From assembly GCA_016303235.1 (NCBI GenBank), contig JAEDMB010000025.1, positions 1-18,595 of the forward strand: a stretch of DNA of 18,595 bases, given 5' to 3'. The translations under genes were made by a program, and so were the position numbers. Source of the stretch: Oscillospiraceae bacterium (GTDB taxonomy: Bacteria > Bacillota > Clostridia > Oscillospirales > Ruminococcaceae). The notes under the pieces are model-generated. The model did not search any database, was not told where the DNA came from, and was given only the letters and a program-made list of their open reading frames with translations. Positions 6,892 through 15,440 of the stretch are shown one piece after another (within the stretch, counting starts at the first letter, position 1; each line of letters begins with the position of its first letter).

Positions 6892-7781
6892 ACGGAATAC
6901 TTTGCATGAATAAACCCTCCGGATTCACTTCCTTTGACGTTATTGCAAAGCTAAGGGGAATATTGAAAATAAAGCGTCTCGGTCATTCCGGAACGCTTGA
7001 CCCTATGGCTACGGGTGTTCTTCCTGTATTTGTAGGAAATGCCACTAAGGCATGCGATATTCTTCCGGACAATTCAAAGAGTTATCGTGCGGAATTTAAA
7101 TTCGGACTTTCAACAGATACTCAGGATATTACAGGAAAAACTGTTCAGCAGTATGATAAAAAAGTATCACGTGAAAATATACTTGAAATAATTCCTGATT
7201 TTAAAGGAGATATATTTCAGACTCCCCCTATGTATTCGGCAGTTCAGATAAACGGAAAGCGTCTCTATGACCTTGCACGTCAGGGTGTCGAAATTGAACG
7301 CCCAAAACGTGAAATCCATATAGACAGCATAAAACTGGAAAATTTCAATGAAGAAACACAGTCCGGAACGCTTTTTATTGTCTGCTCAAAGGGTACTTAT
7401 ATCCGTACTGTTATAAACGATATAGGCGATTCGCTCGGTTGCGGAGGTATTATGACATCTCTTGTCAGAACCTGCACAAGCGGATTTACTCTTGATAAAT
7501 GCTTTAATTTTGAACAGGTTGAAAATGCTGTTAAAAGCAATAATATTGAAAGTCTGCTTATATCAACAGACAGTGCATTTATGGTGTATCCCGAAATACA
7601 TCTCTGTGAACATCAGACAAGACTCTATAAAAACGGTGTTAAGCTTGATTTAAACAGGATTAAAAATATTTTTCCGCAGAATAATGTTTACAGAGTCTAT
7701 GGCTCTGATAATAATTTTATAGGTCTTGCTCTTGCGGAGCATGACAGCAATATTCTGAAAGTATATAAAAATCTTGTCTGA
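6888..7781 (+). CDS. truB: tRNA pseudouridine(55) synthase TruB
   Basis: TruB makes pseudouridine 55 in the T-loop of tRNAs. The 297-residue protein has the N-terminal GILCMNKPSGFTSFDV, then GHSGTLDPMATGVLPV with the expected catalytic aspartate D38, the PPMYSAVQINGKRLYDLARQG segment around residues 111-132, and a C-terminal PUA-like part. The start is a GTG that overlaps the nrnA stop codon. Length and motifs are normal. It lies 12 bases ahead of ribF, the usual truB-ribF pairing in Firmicutes. Confidence 0.95.
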   Translation: MNGILCMNKPSGFTSFDVIAKLRGILKIKRLGHSGTLDPMATGVLPVFVGNATKACDILPDNSKSYRAEFKFGLSTDTQDITGKTVQQYDKKVSRENILEIIPDFKGDIFQTPPMYSAVQINGKRLYDLARQGVEIERPKREIHIDSIKLENFNEETQSGTLFIVCSKGTYIRTVINDIGDSLGCGGIMTSLVRTCTSGFTLDKCFNFEQVENAVKSNNIESLLISTDSAFMVYPEIHLCEHQTRLYKNGVKLDLNRIKNIFPQNNVYRVYGSDNNFIGLALAEHDSNILKVYKNLV

Positions 7782-7793
7782 GGTGATTAATCG

Positions 7794-8675
7794 ATGAAAT
7801 CTAAAACTGCTGTCGCACTCGGACTTTTTGACGGTATTCATATGGGTCACAGGCTTATACTTAATAAAGCTCTTTCTTATTCGGAATATATGCCCGCTGT
7901 ATTTACTTTTAATACCGAATCAATAAAATTCAAGCACGGAAAACCTTTTGAATATATTTATCCGAATATCCGCAAGCTCGAAATTATCAGAAGTATGGGT
8001 TTTGACTATATCGAATCACCCGATTTTGATACGCTTAAAAATCTTGACGGCGAGTGTTTTGCAAAACAAATTCTTGCCGGAAAAATGAATGCCGGTATAG
8101 TTATATGCGGAGAGAATTTCCGTTTCGGAAAAAATGCCTCATGTGATGTAAACAATCTTCATGAGTTCGGGCAGAAATATAATTTCAGAACAGAAGTAAT
8201 AAAGCTTGCGGAGAAATCCGGAAATACTCCTGTATCTTCCGGAATTATAAGGGAATTTCTTAAACAGGGTAAAATCTCCGGACTCTCGGAGCTTGGCTTT
8301 TGCTATTCTATAAAAAATACAGTTTCAGAGGGTAACAGAATAGGCAGAACGATTAATTTTCCTACTATAAACCAGCATTTTGCTGACGGTCAGCTTGTTC
8401 CGAAATACGGTGTTTATCATTCTGAAACGATTATTGATAATATAAATTATTCATCTGTTACTAATATCGGGATAAAGCCTACTGTTGAAAATAATATAAA
8501 ACCGCTTGCTGAAACTCATATATTAGGATTTTCCGGAAATCTTTACGGAATCTGTGCCGAAGTACGGCTTAAAAATTTTATAAGAAGTGAAAAAAAATTC
8601 TCCTCTGTTGATGAGCTTAAGGCTCAGATTGCAGAGGATATAAAATATATTAAAACAACTGTCGGAAAGGATTGA
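7794..8675 (+). CDS. ribF: Bifunctional riboflavin kinase/FAD synthetase
   Basis: RibF phosphorylates riboflavin to FMN and then adenylylates FMN to FAD. The 293 residues show the nucleotidyltransferase domain with GLFDGIHMGHR at 10-20 (the HxGH ATP site), the CGENFRFGKNAS motif near 104-115, and SSGIIREFLKQGKI. The C-terminal flavokinase domain has GRTINFPTIN at 184-193 (usually GRxxGFPTxN, here with N instead of G), TNIGIKPTVENN, and the ETHILGF...LYG segment. The gene begins 12 bases after truB, with GAGGTGA as ribosome site. The G-to-N change in the flavokinase loop is modest and need not impair function. Confidence 0.93.
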   Translation: MKSKTAVALGLFDGIHMGHRLILNKALSYSEYMPAVFTFNTESIKFKHGKPFEYIYPNIRKLEIIRSMGFDYIESPDFDTLKNLDGECFAKQILAGKMNAGIVICGENFRFGKNASCDVNNLHEFGQKYNFRTEVIKLAEKSGNTPVSSGIIREFLKQGKISGLSELGFCYSIKNTVSEGNRIGRTINFPTINQHFADGQLVPKYGVYHSETIIDNINYSSVTNIGIKPTVENNIKPLAETHILGFSGNLYGICAEVRLKNFIRSEKKFSSVDELKAQIAEDIKYIKTTVGKD

Positions 8676-8682
8676 TTTTAAA

Positions 8683-10143
8683 ATGTCAGATACTAAAAGA
8701 GTAAGAACCAGATTTGCTCCGAGTCCTACGGGGTATATGCATATCGGAAATCTCAGAACAGCTCTTTATACTTATTTAATAGCTAAGAAAAATAACGGTG
8801 ATTTTATTCTCCGTATAGAAGATACTGACCGTGAAAGATATGTTGACGGTGCTGTTGATGTTATTTATGATACTCTTAAAATGACAGGTCTTAAATGGGA
8901 CGAAGGCCCTGACATCGGAGGACCCGTAGGCCCTTATATACAGTCAGAAAGAATGGGTATGTTCAAGGATTATGCAGTTCAGCTCGTTGAAAGCGGTCAC
9001 GCTTATTACTGTTTCTGCGATAAGGAACGCCTCGATGAACTTAAAAAAATTCAGGAGGCATCACATATTTCCCCCATGTACGACCGTCACTGCCGTAATC
9101 TCTCAAAGGAAGAAGTTCAGGAAAAGCTTGATGCCGGAATACCTTATGTAATCCGTCAGAAAATGCCTCTTGAGGGTACAACTACTTTCCATGATGAAGT
9201 ATACGGCGATATTACTGTTGACAATTCAACTCTTGATGACCAGATTCTTATTAAAACTGACGGTATGCCGACTTATAATTTCGCTAACGTTGTTGATGAC
9301 CATACAATGGGCATTACTCATGTTGTAAGAGGAAATGAGTATCTTTCATCAACTCCTAAATATAATCTCCTTTATGAGGCATTCGGCTGGGATATTCCTA
9401 AATATATTCACTGTTCACCTGTAATGAAAGACCAGACTACAAAGCTTTCAAAGAGAAACGGTGATGCATCTTTTGAGGATTTGCTCAAAAAAGGCTATCT
9501 CAAGGAGGCTGTCGTTAATTTTATTGCACTTCTCGGCTGGGCTCCCAAGGGCGAACAGGAAATATTTACTCTTGATGAACTTGTACAGGAATTTGATATA
9601 AGCGGAATTTCAAAAGCTCCTGCTATTTTTGACCCCGTTAAGCTTAAAGCTATCAATGCTGAATATATCAGAAGAATGACTCCCGAAAAATTCCTTGAAG
9701 TAATTACTCCGTATATAAAGCAGAGTGTAAAGAGAGAAGATATTGACATTAAAGTTCTTGCATCTGTTCTTCAGCCAAGAACTGAACTCTTTACAGACGT
9801 TCCGGAACAGGTTGACTTTATTGACAAGCTCCCTGAATACGATACTGCTATGTACTGCCACAAGAAGATGAAAACAAACAAGGAAACTTCTCTCGAGGCT
9901 CTTAAAGCTGTACTGCCTGTACTTGAAAATCTTGATGAATGGAACGTTGAAACAATTCACAAGGCTTTATTTGACCTTGTTGCTGAACTCGGAGTTAAAA
10001 ACGGCTGGCTCTTATGGCCTGTAAGAACTGCTGTTTCCGGAAAACAGTTTACTCCCGGAGGTGCTGTTGAACTTTGTGCCGTTCTTGGCAAAGAGGATTC
10101 CATTGCAAGAATTAAAAAGGGTATTGAATTGCTCTCTGTATAA
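8683..10143 (+). CDS. gltX: Glutamyl-tRNA synthetase
   Basis: GltX charges tRNA-Glu, and in many Firmicutes also tRNA-Gln for later amidation by GatCAB; whether this one is non-discriminating cannot be decided here. The 486 residues show the class I start RFAPSPTGYMHIGN with HIGN at 20-23, a zinc site C110-x-C112 ... Y133-x3-C137, and the KMSKS-type loop KLSKR at 254-258. The helical anticodon-binding part is complete. Length is normal. It starts 7 bases after ribF with AAAGGAT inside the end of that gene. The position directly after ribF is unusual, as rpsO and pnp are often found there. Confidence 0.96.
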   Translation: MSDTKRVRTRFAPSPTGYMHIGNLRTALYTYLIAKKNNGDFILRIEDTDRERYVDGAVDVIYDTLKMTGLKWDEGPDIGGPVGPYIQSERMGMFKDYAVQLVESGHAYYCFCDKERLDELKKIQEASHISPMYDRHCRNLSKEEVQEKLDAGIPYVIRQKMPLEGTTTFHDEVYGDITVDNSTLDDQILIKTDGMPTYNFANVVDDHTMGITHVVRGNEYLSSTPKYNLLYEAFGWDIPKYIHCSPVMKDQTTKLSKRNGDASFEDLLKKGYLKEAVVNFIALLGWAPKGEQEIFTLDELVQEFDISGISKAPAIFDPVKLKAINAEYIRRMTPEKFLEVITPYIKQSVKREDIDIKVLASVLQPRTELFTDVPEQVDFIDKLPEYDTAMYCHKKMKTNKETSLEALKAVLPVLENLDEWNVETIHKALFDLVAELGVKNGWLLWPVRTAVSGKQFTPGGAVELCAVLGKEDSIARIKKGIELLSV

Positions 10144-10150
10144 TTTCGTT

Positions 10151-10178
10151 TTGTTTTCACACTGTCATCACATATAAA
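10151..10178 (+). promoter_or_regulatory. Weak candidate promoter ahead of the ABC genes
   Basis: A TTGTTT box at 10151-10156 and TATAAA at 10173-10178 lie 16 bp apart just after gltX. If used, the transcript would begin ahead of the hairpin at 10195-10214. The match is fair, and such boxes arise easily in AT-rich spacers, so this is a weak call. The 112-base gap holds nothing else but the hairpin and the AGGAGG site at 10239-10244. Confidence 0.25.
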
Positions 10179-10194
10179 TTATAAAATCATATAG

Positions 10195-10217
10195 CCGGAG
10201 AATTTTTTCTCCGGTTT
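10195..10217 (+). terminator. Hairpin after gltX, possible weak terminator
   Basis: Arms of 8 bp (CCGGAGAA at 10195-10202 and TTCTCCGG at 10207-10214) around a TTTT loop are followed by only TTT and then AAT. The stem is good but the U-tract is short, so termination is probably partial. It lies 51 bases after the gltX stop and would separate the translation operon from the ABC genes. Confidence 0.5.
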
Positions 10218-10255
10218 AATACAAGTTTCCCTGAAAAAAGGAGGAAAAATTAAAC

Positions 10256-11254
10256 ATGATAGAGGTTAAAAACCTTACAAAATTCTACGGTGACAAAAAG
10301 GCTGTTGACAATATCAGCTTTAAAGTGAATAAAGGCGAGATTCTCGGATTTTTAGGCCCTAACGGTGCGGGAAAGTCAACTACTATGAATATGCTGACAG
10401 GCTATATATCCTCGTCATCAGGTCAGGTGCTTATAGACGGAGTTGATATTCTTGAAGACCCTATCAAAGCTAAAAAAAATATAGGCTATCTTCCCGAAAT
10501 CCCTCCGCTTTATGTCGATATGACTGTTCACGAATACCTTAATTTTATGTATGACCTAAAAAAATGCAAACAGTCCCGAAAAGCTCATATTAAAGATGTC
10601 TGTTCTCTTTGCAGAATAACTGATGTCGAAAACAGAATAATCAAGAATCTTTCAAAGGGTTACCGTCAGCGTGTCGGACTTGCACAGGCTCTTATAGGAA
10701 ATCCGCCCGTGCTTATTCTCGATGAACCTACTGTCGGACTTGACCCCAAGCAGATTATTGAAATCCGTACTCTTATAAAGAAACTCGGAAAAGCTCATAC
10801 AGTTATACTTTCATCGCATATACTTTCAGAAATTCAGGCTGTATGCGACAGAATTATTATCATAAACAAGGGTGTTCTTTCTGCTGACGGAACAGCTGAT
10901 TCAATTTCTCAGAGCCTTACCAATAAGCACCGCATGACTGCAAGAATTGAGGGTGCAGATAAAAATACAATTTCAGATGCCCTTAAAACTATCAAAGGCG
11001 TAAAGTATGTGCGTGCTGATATGGAGCGTGAAAAGGGTATCTATGATTATGACATAGAATCTGAACAGGGTACAGATATAAGGCGTGACCTCAACAGCCT
11101 TTGCATTAAAAACGGCTGGAATATCCTTATGCTTCAGCTTTCGGAACTTACTCTTGAAGATATATTCCTTAAAATTACTATGGGCGAAGGTATTGTTATT
11201 CCTAAAGAAGAACAGTCACAGCCGGAAGATAATAATAACGGAGGCGAAAAATAA
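10256..11254 (+). CDS. ABC transporter ATP-binding protein (GldA/CcmA-like)
   Basis: This is the ATPase of an ABC-2 type system. The 332 residues show Walker A GPNGAGKST at 34-42, the GYLPEIPPLY segment in place of a classical Q-loop (common in GldA-like ATPases), the signature LSKGYRQRVGLAQA near 132-145, Walker B VLILDEPT near 151-158, and the switch histidine in LSSHIL near 184-189. A C-terminal ~110-residue extension ending in LTLEDIFLKIT is of the DUF4162 kind seen in ABC-2 exporters. Its stop shares one base with the ATG of the permease gene (TAATG). Family and order point to an exporter or surface-remodelling system; substrate unknown. Confidence 0.92.
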   Translation: MIEVKNLTKFYGDKKAVDNISFKVNKGEILGFLGPNGAGKSTTMNMLTGYISSSSGQVLIDGVDILEDPIKAKKNIGYLPEIPPLYVDMTVHEYLNFMYDLKKCKQSRKAHIKDVCSLCRITDVENRIIKNLSKGYRQRVGLAQALIGNPPVLILDEPTVGLDPKQIIEIRTLIKKLGKAHTVILSSHILSEIQAVCDRIIIINKGVLSADGTADSISQSLTNKHRMTARIEGADKNTISDALKTIKGVKYVRADMEREKGIYDYDIESEQGTDIRRDLNSLCIKNGWNILMLQLSELTLEDIFLKITMGEGIVIPKEEQSQPEDNNNGGEK

Positions 11255-11958
11255 TGGGTGCAATTTACAGACGTGAAATGAACAGCTTTTTTTCTTCAAG
11301 CATTGCTTATGTATTTTTATCGGTATTTTTTCTGTTTTCGGGATATTTCTTCCTTGCAGGCACTCTTATGTCGGCTACTACTGATATGTCCGGAATGTTC
11401 AGTGCATTGTTTCTGATAGTTCTGATACTTATTCCCGTACTTACTATGAAACTCATCAGCGAGGAGAAAAAACAGAAAACTGACCAGGGATTATTAACAG
11501 CTCCCGTCAGCTTATGGGGAATAGTTCTCGGAAAGTATTTTGCAGCACTGACACTCTATACAATCGGCTTGTGCATTACTCTTGTATATGCACTTATATT
11601 AAGCTACTTCGGAACGGTTCTCTGGGGAATGGTTATATCAAACTTTCTTGCAATGTTTCTTCTCGGAGCAGCTTTTATTGCAGTCGGAATATTTGTTTCA
11701 TCTCTGACAGAAAATCAGATTACTGCCGCTGCCGTAAGTTTTCTTGTGCTTATCGTTCTCTATCTTATAGACCAGATTGCCTCTCTTATCAATATCGATT
11801 TTATCAAAAATATCCTCATGTCTCTTTCTTTCTACACTCGCTATATTGAGTTCACAAGAGGAATTTTCAATCTTTCAAGCGTTGTATTCTATATCAGCGT
11901 GGCTTTTGTATTCAATTTCTTCACTGTAAGAGTATTTGAGAAAAAACGCTGGAGCTGA
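11254..11958 (+). CDS. ABC-2 type permease (GldF-like)
   Basis: A 234-residue membrane protein with about six hydrophobic segments (roughly residues 15-36, 46-64, 92-114, 122-150, 156-175 and 205-225). The cytoplasmic loop KLISEEKKQKTDQGLLTAPVS after the second helix and the C-terminal EKKRWS ending are typical of the GldF/ABC-2 family (often EKRRW). It overlaps the ATPase gene by one base and uses the GGAGG inside its end. It would form the membrane channel with that ATPase, probably as a homodimer (inference from family). No truncation seen. Confidence 0.9.
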   Translation: MGAIYRREMNSFFSSSIAYVFLSVFFLFSGYFFLAGTLMSATTDMSGMFSALFLIVLILIPVLTMKLISEEKKQKTDQGLLTAPVSLWGIVLGKYFAALTLYTIGLCITLVYALILSYFGTVLWGMVISNFLAMFLLGAAFIAVGIFVSSLTENQITAAAVSFLVLIVLYLIDQIASLINIDFIKNILMSLSFYTRYIEFTRGIFNLSSVVFYISVAFVFNFFTVRVFEKKRWS

Positions 11959-11984
11959 TTAACTCTGAAAGGAAGTAACCGGAA

Positions 11985-13520
11985 ATGAAGAACAAATCTA
12001 AACTTATGAAAAAATTCAAGTACGGCACTATTGCAACGGTTACTGTTGCGATAGTTCTTGCTATTGTGGTTCTGCTTAATGTCATAATGAATATGATTAC
12101 TGAAAAGTATCCCGTCAAATTTGACCTCACACAAGATAAAAGATATGAACTGAGTCAGGAAAGTATTGACTTTCTTTCCAATCTCGAAAATGATGTCGAA
12201 ATTGCTGTTACTCTCACAGAAGAAGAACTCAACAGCGGTGGATATGTCTTTACTGATACTTACAGAAAGATTCCCACAGAAATTATTCCGCAGTTTCTTG
12301 AAAAATACAAAATGTATGCCGATAATATCAGCATAAGATATATTGACGTTGAAAAAAATCCTGATGAGGTTTCAAAATATACAAAGCTCTATGAGGGTAC
12401 TATCACAGCACAGCAGGTTATAGTGTCTTCCGGCGACAGAATAAAGGTTATAGGATTCGGAAACCTTTTCAGTCAGAGCAGTTCACAGTATGCTTCTGCA
12501 AATGATACAGGTGTTATATTTACTGGTGAAAGTGCTATAACTTCTGCTATTATGTCTGTTACTGACGCAAATCCCATTAATGCCGGAATGATTTACAAAA
12601 TGAACGGTCAGGCTATTTTCAGTCAGACTTCATACAATTCAATAATACAGTTATATTCGCTTTTAAGCAATAACGGCTATAATATGAAGGACGTTGATAT
12701 TGCTACTGATGAACTTTCTCCGGAGGATTATGACCTTCTTATAATTTCTGCTCCGGAAATTGATTTCACTGAAGATGCTATTGCAAAGCTTGAGGATTTT
12801 CTCTATAACAACGGTGACTATCAGAAAAATATTATATATATTTCAAGCATAGTTACTGCTGATACTCCTAACCTTGATGAATTTCTTGAAAAATGGAACA
12901 TTAAAATTGAAGAATCCCTTGTATTCGATGACAGCAATGCTCAGTATGTAAGCACGGTATCGGCAGGACAGCTTATGGCTCCTGTTATGAATATAACTGA
13001 TGATACAATTTCAGGTATGCTTGCAAACAAGGCACTTCCTGTCGTAGCTCCCTATTCAAGAGCCGTTACAATTGCTGATAAAAACAACGATAAGGGTACT
13101 GAAGTTATTCTTCAGTCACAGTCAACATCTTACAGAAATTTTCTTGAATCTGCTGATGACAAATCATCTGCTTCGGAAAACGGTGCAAACAATATTATTG
13201 TTGTTACAACCAAGGACAGGGCAGAGGGTTATGATATGTATGCAAGCCATGTTGTTGCAGTCGGTTCAGTTATGCTTACCGACCCGAATATTATTGCTCA
13301 GACTACTGCCTATAACAATGCAAACTTTGTCCTTAATATGGTAAATAACATTACCGGCAAGGACAGCAGTTTTGTTATTCCGCAGAAAAATCTCCAGCAG
13401 ATTTTTATAAAGGTTGACCAGAGTCAGCTCTCTGCTATCAGAATTGCTGTAATGTATGTTATTCCGGCAATAGTTGTTATATGCGGTATTGTTGTATTCG
13501 TAAGGAGAAAAAATAAATGA
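11985..13520 (+). CDS. GldG-like ABC auxiliary protein
   Basis: A 511-residue protein with an N-terminal membrane helix (about 13-37), then the segment FDLTQDKRYELS typical of the GldG family, a large extracytoplasmic region with an ABC-transporter-auxiliary fold, and a C-terminal membrane helix (about 487-506) ending in RRKNK. In Flavobacterium the GldA-GldF-GldG set is needed for gliding, but relatives occur in many non-gliding bacteria, where the role is unsettled. Translation starts 26 bases after the permease, with an AAAGGAAG site. Its TGA stop overlaps the ATG of the next gene by four bases (ATGA), which argues for fixed stoichiometry with the DUF4340-like protein. Confidence 0.88.
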   Translation: MKNKSKLMKKFKYGTIATVTVAIVLAIVVLLNVIMNMITEKYPVKFDLTQDKRYELSQESIDFLSNLENDVEIAVTLTEEELNSGGYVFTDTYRKIPTEIIPQFLEKYKMYADNISIRYIDVEKNPDEVSKYTKLYEGTITAQQVIVSSGDRIKVIGFGNLFSQSSSQYASANDTGVIFTGESAITSAIMSVTDANPINAGMIYKMNGQAIFSQTSYNSIIQLYSLLSNNGYNMKDVDIATDELSPEDYDLLIISAPEIDFTEDAIAKLEDFLYNNGDYQKNIIYISSIVTADTPNLDEFLEKWNIKIEESLVFDDSNAQYVSTVSAGQLMAPVMNITDDTISGMLANKALPVVAPYSRAVTIADKNNDKGTEVILQSQSTSYRNFLESADDKSSASENGANNIIVVTTKDRAEGYDMYASHVVAVGSVMLTDPNIIAQTTAYNNANFVLNMVNNITGKDSSFVIPQKNLQQIFIKVDQSQLSAIRIAVMYVIPAIVVICGIVVFVRRKNK

Positions 13521-14989
13521 CAAAATCAGTTAAGAGTATTATTGCACTCGGTTCAGTGCTTGCTGTTCTCGGAGCAGGTGCGGTATGCTGGAAAATGTTT
13601 ATGTCTGATGAATCTTCTGAAAGCACATCATCTGAATCCTCTGAGGCATACGGTGCTGGAACACAGATTATTCACAACAATCCTGATGAAATAAATAAAA
13701 TTGAAGTTTCAAATTCCACCGGCGATTTTAACGTTGTCCGCCTTAAAAAAGCAGAGGGAGAGGACAGAACTCTTTATACAATAGAAGATTATGAGGATTT
13801 GCTCCTTGATACTTCAAAGCTCTGGACACTCTCAAACAATACAATGGATATCAAAGCTAATTCCATTGTAGCTGAAAACTGTACTGATACAGCGAAATAC
13901 GGCTTTGAAAATCCTGTTACGGCTGTTCTTCACTATGACAACGGAAACAGTGTAAAATTCTATATAGGCGATGTATCTCCTGTAGCTGAAAACACTTATT
14001 TAATGCTTGACGGCGATGATACAGTATATACTGTATCATCAGGTCTTGTGGATAATTACCGCCTTTCAAAGAATGATTTTGTATCAAAAACCGTTCTCGA
14101 AGAACCTCCGGAAGATGATTATCCGGTTGTCAGAACTATTAAAATAGAACGTGATGACCTTGATTATGATATTGTTATTGAATATGACCAGAAATCCGAT
14201 GACAATAATAACAGAGGCGGTACTTCTGCAGCTCATGTTATGACTGAACCGCTGTTTTCTTATCTCAGCGTTGAACGTTCCATAAAAGTCACAAACGGAC
14301 TTTTCGGTCTTACTGCTGATGATTTCTATTCCGTACACCCCGATGAATCCGATATTGCGGAGGCTGGTCTTGCATCGCCTTTCTGTACAGTATCATTCAC
14401 TCTTGAGGACAAGACAGAATACAGGCTGATTATGAGTGAACCATTTACTGATGATGACGGTCTGAAATATCATTATGTTATGCTTGACGGAAATAATATA
14501 ATATACAAGATTTCAACTGAATCAGCTGTATGGGGTACTGTTCAGCTTGTTGATTTCACCTCAAAGACCGTATTCGGTTCTAATGTATGGGATATACAGA
14601 AAATGACCGTTTCCGCAAAGGGATATGATGATATTATATTCGACTGTGAGGGGGACTCAAAGGAGAATTTTAAAGTCAAGAAAAACGGTGTTGATTTTGA
14701 AACAGAACGTTTCAGGCTTTTCTATTCTTATCTTATAACTGCTCCGGGCGAGGAATTTGCTCTTGGATATACTGTCCCCGATAAAGAGCCGACGGCATCT
14801 GTCAGCGTTACTGATGAATATCTTGAAAAAACATATACTGTTGAATTCTATGATGATACTGCTCTCAGAAGTATTATTGTTATAGACGGAGAATGCAGAT
14901 ATATTTGCAGTAAATCATATGTGGATACACTTCTTGAAAATATCGGAAGAATTGATACCGGAGAGGAGTATATTAAAACATGGAAATAA
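13517..14989 (+). CDS. DUF4340-like membrane-anchored protein
   Basis: A 490-residue protein with an N-terminal membrane helix (about 6-28), a short Ser/Glu-rich linker (about 31-44), and a large beta-rich extracytoplasmic region. Segments such as INKIEVSNSTGDFNVVRL, YGFENPVTAVLHYDNG, FYIGDVSP and YLMLDGDDTVYTVSSGLVD match the DUF4340 pattern, and the block is repeated (YRLIMSEPF...YHYVMLDGNNIIYKIS), so at least two copies are present. DUF4340 proteins commonly follow GldG in ABC clusters. The ATG overlaps the end of the GldG-like gene; AAGGAG precedes it. Function unknown; a role at the outer face of the membrane with the GldG-like protein is inferred from context. Confidence 0.82.
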   Translation: MTKSVKSIIALGSVLAVLGAGAVCWKMFMSDESSESTSSESSEAYGAGTQIIHNNPDEINKIEVSNSTGDFNVVRLKKAEGEDRTLYTIEDYEDLLLDTSKLWTLSNNTMDIKANSIVAENCTDTAKYGFENPVTAVLHYDNGNSVKFYIGDVSPVAENTYLMLDGDDTVYTVSSGLVDNYRLSKNDFVSKTVLEEPPEDDYPVVRTIKIERDDLDYDIVIEYDQKSDDNNNRGGTSAAHVMTEPLFSYLSVERSIKVTNGLFGLTADDFYSVHPDESDIAEAGLASPFCTVSFTLEDKTEYRLIMSEPFTDDDGLKYHYVMLDGNNIIYKISTESAVWGTVQLVDFTSKTVFGSNVWDIQKMTVSAKGYDDIIFDCEGDSKENFKVKKNGVDFETERFRLFYSYLITAPGEEFALGYTVPDKEPTASVSVTDEYLEKTYTVEFYDDTALRSIIVIDGECRYICSKSYVDTLLENIGRIDTGEEYIKTWK

Positions 14990-15010
14990 TTTGAAAGGAA
15001 GGATTTTTAT

Positions 15011-15283
15011 ATGCCACAGAAATTTTTTAACTACAAGGGTTTTCCGCTTGTAAGAAATAAAAATGAAATTTATTACGGCTTTATGTGTGACCCTTTTGTA
15101 ATAAATCTCAAAATTCTTACTACTAAAAAAATCGGCGATACTGAAGTTGCCGACAGAGTTCAGCTCTATCAGATGTCTACTGACCCCGTTAAGATTACAA
15201 GAACTGCCAAGTGTGACGGCGGTCTTTATGAGGCTCTTGATATGGCAAGGGTATGGCTCGAAAAATCTATGAGCGAAAAATAA
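15011..15283 (+). CDS. Unrecognised small protein linked to the ABC operon
   Basis: A 90-residue protein that I do not recognise. It has no signal peptide or membrane helix and is likely cytoplasmic. It appears to be mixed alpha/beta: several short strands (FPLVRNKNEIYYGF, FVINLKILTTKKI, ADRVQLYQM, PVKITRTAKC) and one C-terminal helix (GLYEALDMARVWLEKSMSE). It has two cysteines (about positions 26 and 68), not in a motif. It begins 21 bases after the DUF4340-like gene with a strong AAAGGAAGG site, and a terminator follows 9 bases after its stop, so it is the last gene of the ABC run. Codon use and ribosome site support a real gene; a role in the transporter is only suggested by position. Confidence 0.8.
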   Translation: MPQKFFNYKGFPLVRNKNEIYYGFMCDPFVINLKILTTKKIGDTEVADRVQLYQMSTDPVKITRTAKCDGGLYEALDMARVWLEKSMSEK

Positions 15284-15292
15284 TTTCTCAGG

Positions 15293-15320
15293 GCGGACAG
15301 GGATGTCCGCTTTGATTTTA
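15293..15320 (+). terminator. Terminator after the ABC operon
   Basis: A 7-bp GC-rich stem (GCGGACA at 15293-15299, TGTCCGC at 15304-15310) closes a GGGA loop of the GNRA type, followed by TTTGATTTTA. The T-run is interrupted by GA, so it may be moderate in strength. A hairpin of nearly the same sequence lies after the LRR gene at 17263-17287. Confidence 0.75.
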
Positions 15321-15330
15321 TATAATCAAA
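15311..15330. repeat. AT-rich inverted repeat upstream of the LRR promoter
   Basis: Arms TTTGATT (15311-15317) and AATCAAA (15324-15330) flank six AT bases, about 50 bp upstream of the -35 box at 15380. It overlaps the T-rich tail of the terminator. It could be an operator, but short AT palindromes are frequent by chance in such DNA. Confidence 0.25.
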
Positions 15331-15379
15331 TAAAATGGTTAAAAATAACTGTGTATATTTACAAAATTATTCTGATATA

Positions 15380-15408
15380 TTGCTTTTGAAAATAATTTAT
15401 GATATAAT
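15380..15408 (+). promoter_or_regulatory. SigA-like promoter of the LRR-dockerin gene
   Basis: TTGCTT at 15380-15385 and TATAAT at 15403-15408 are 17 bp apart, with a TGa extended -10. The predicted start near 15415 gives a short leader of about 25 nt with a GGAGG site at 15428-15432. This makes the LRR gene an independent transcription unit. Confidence 0.75.
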
Positions 15409-15440
15409 ATTTTCCATTAAGGATATTGGAGGAATAATTT

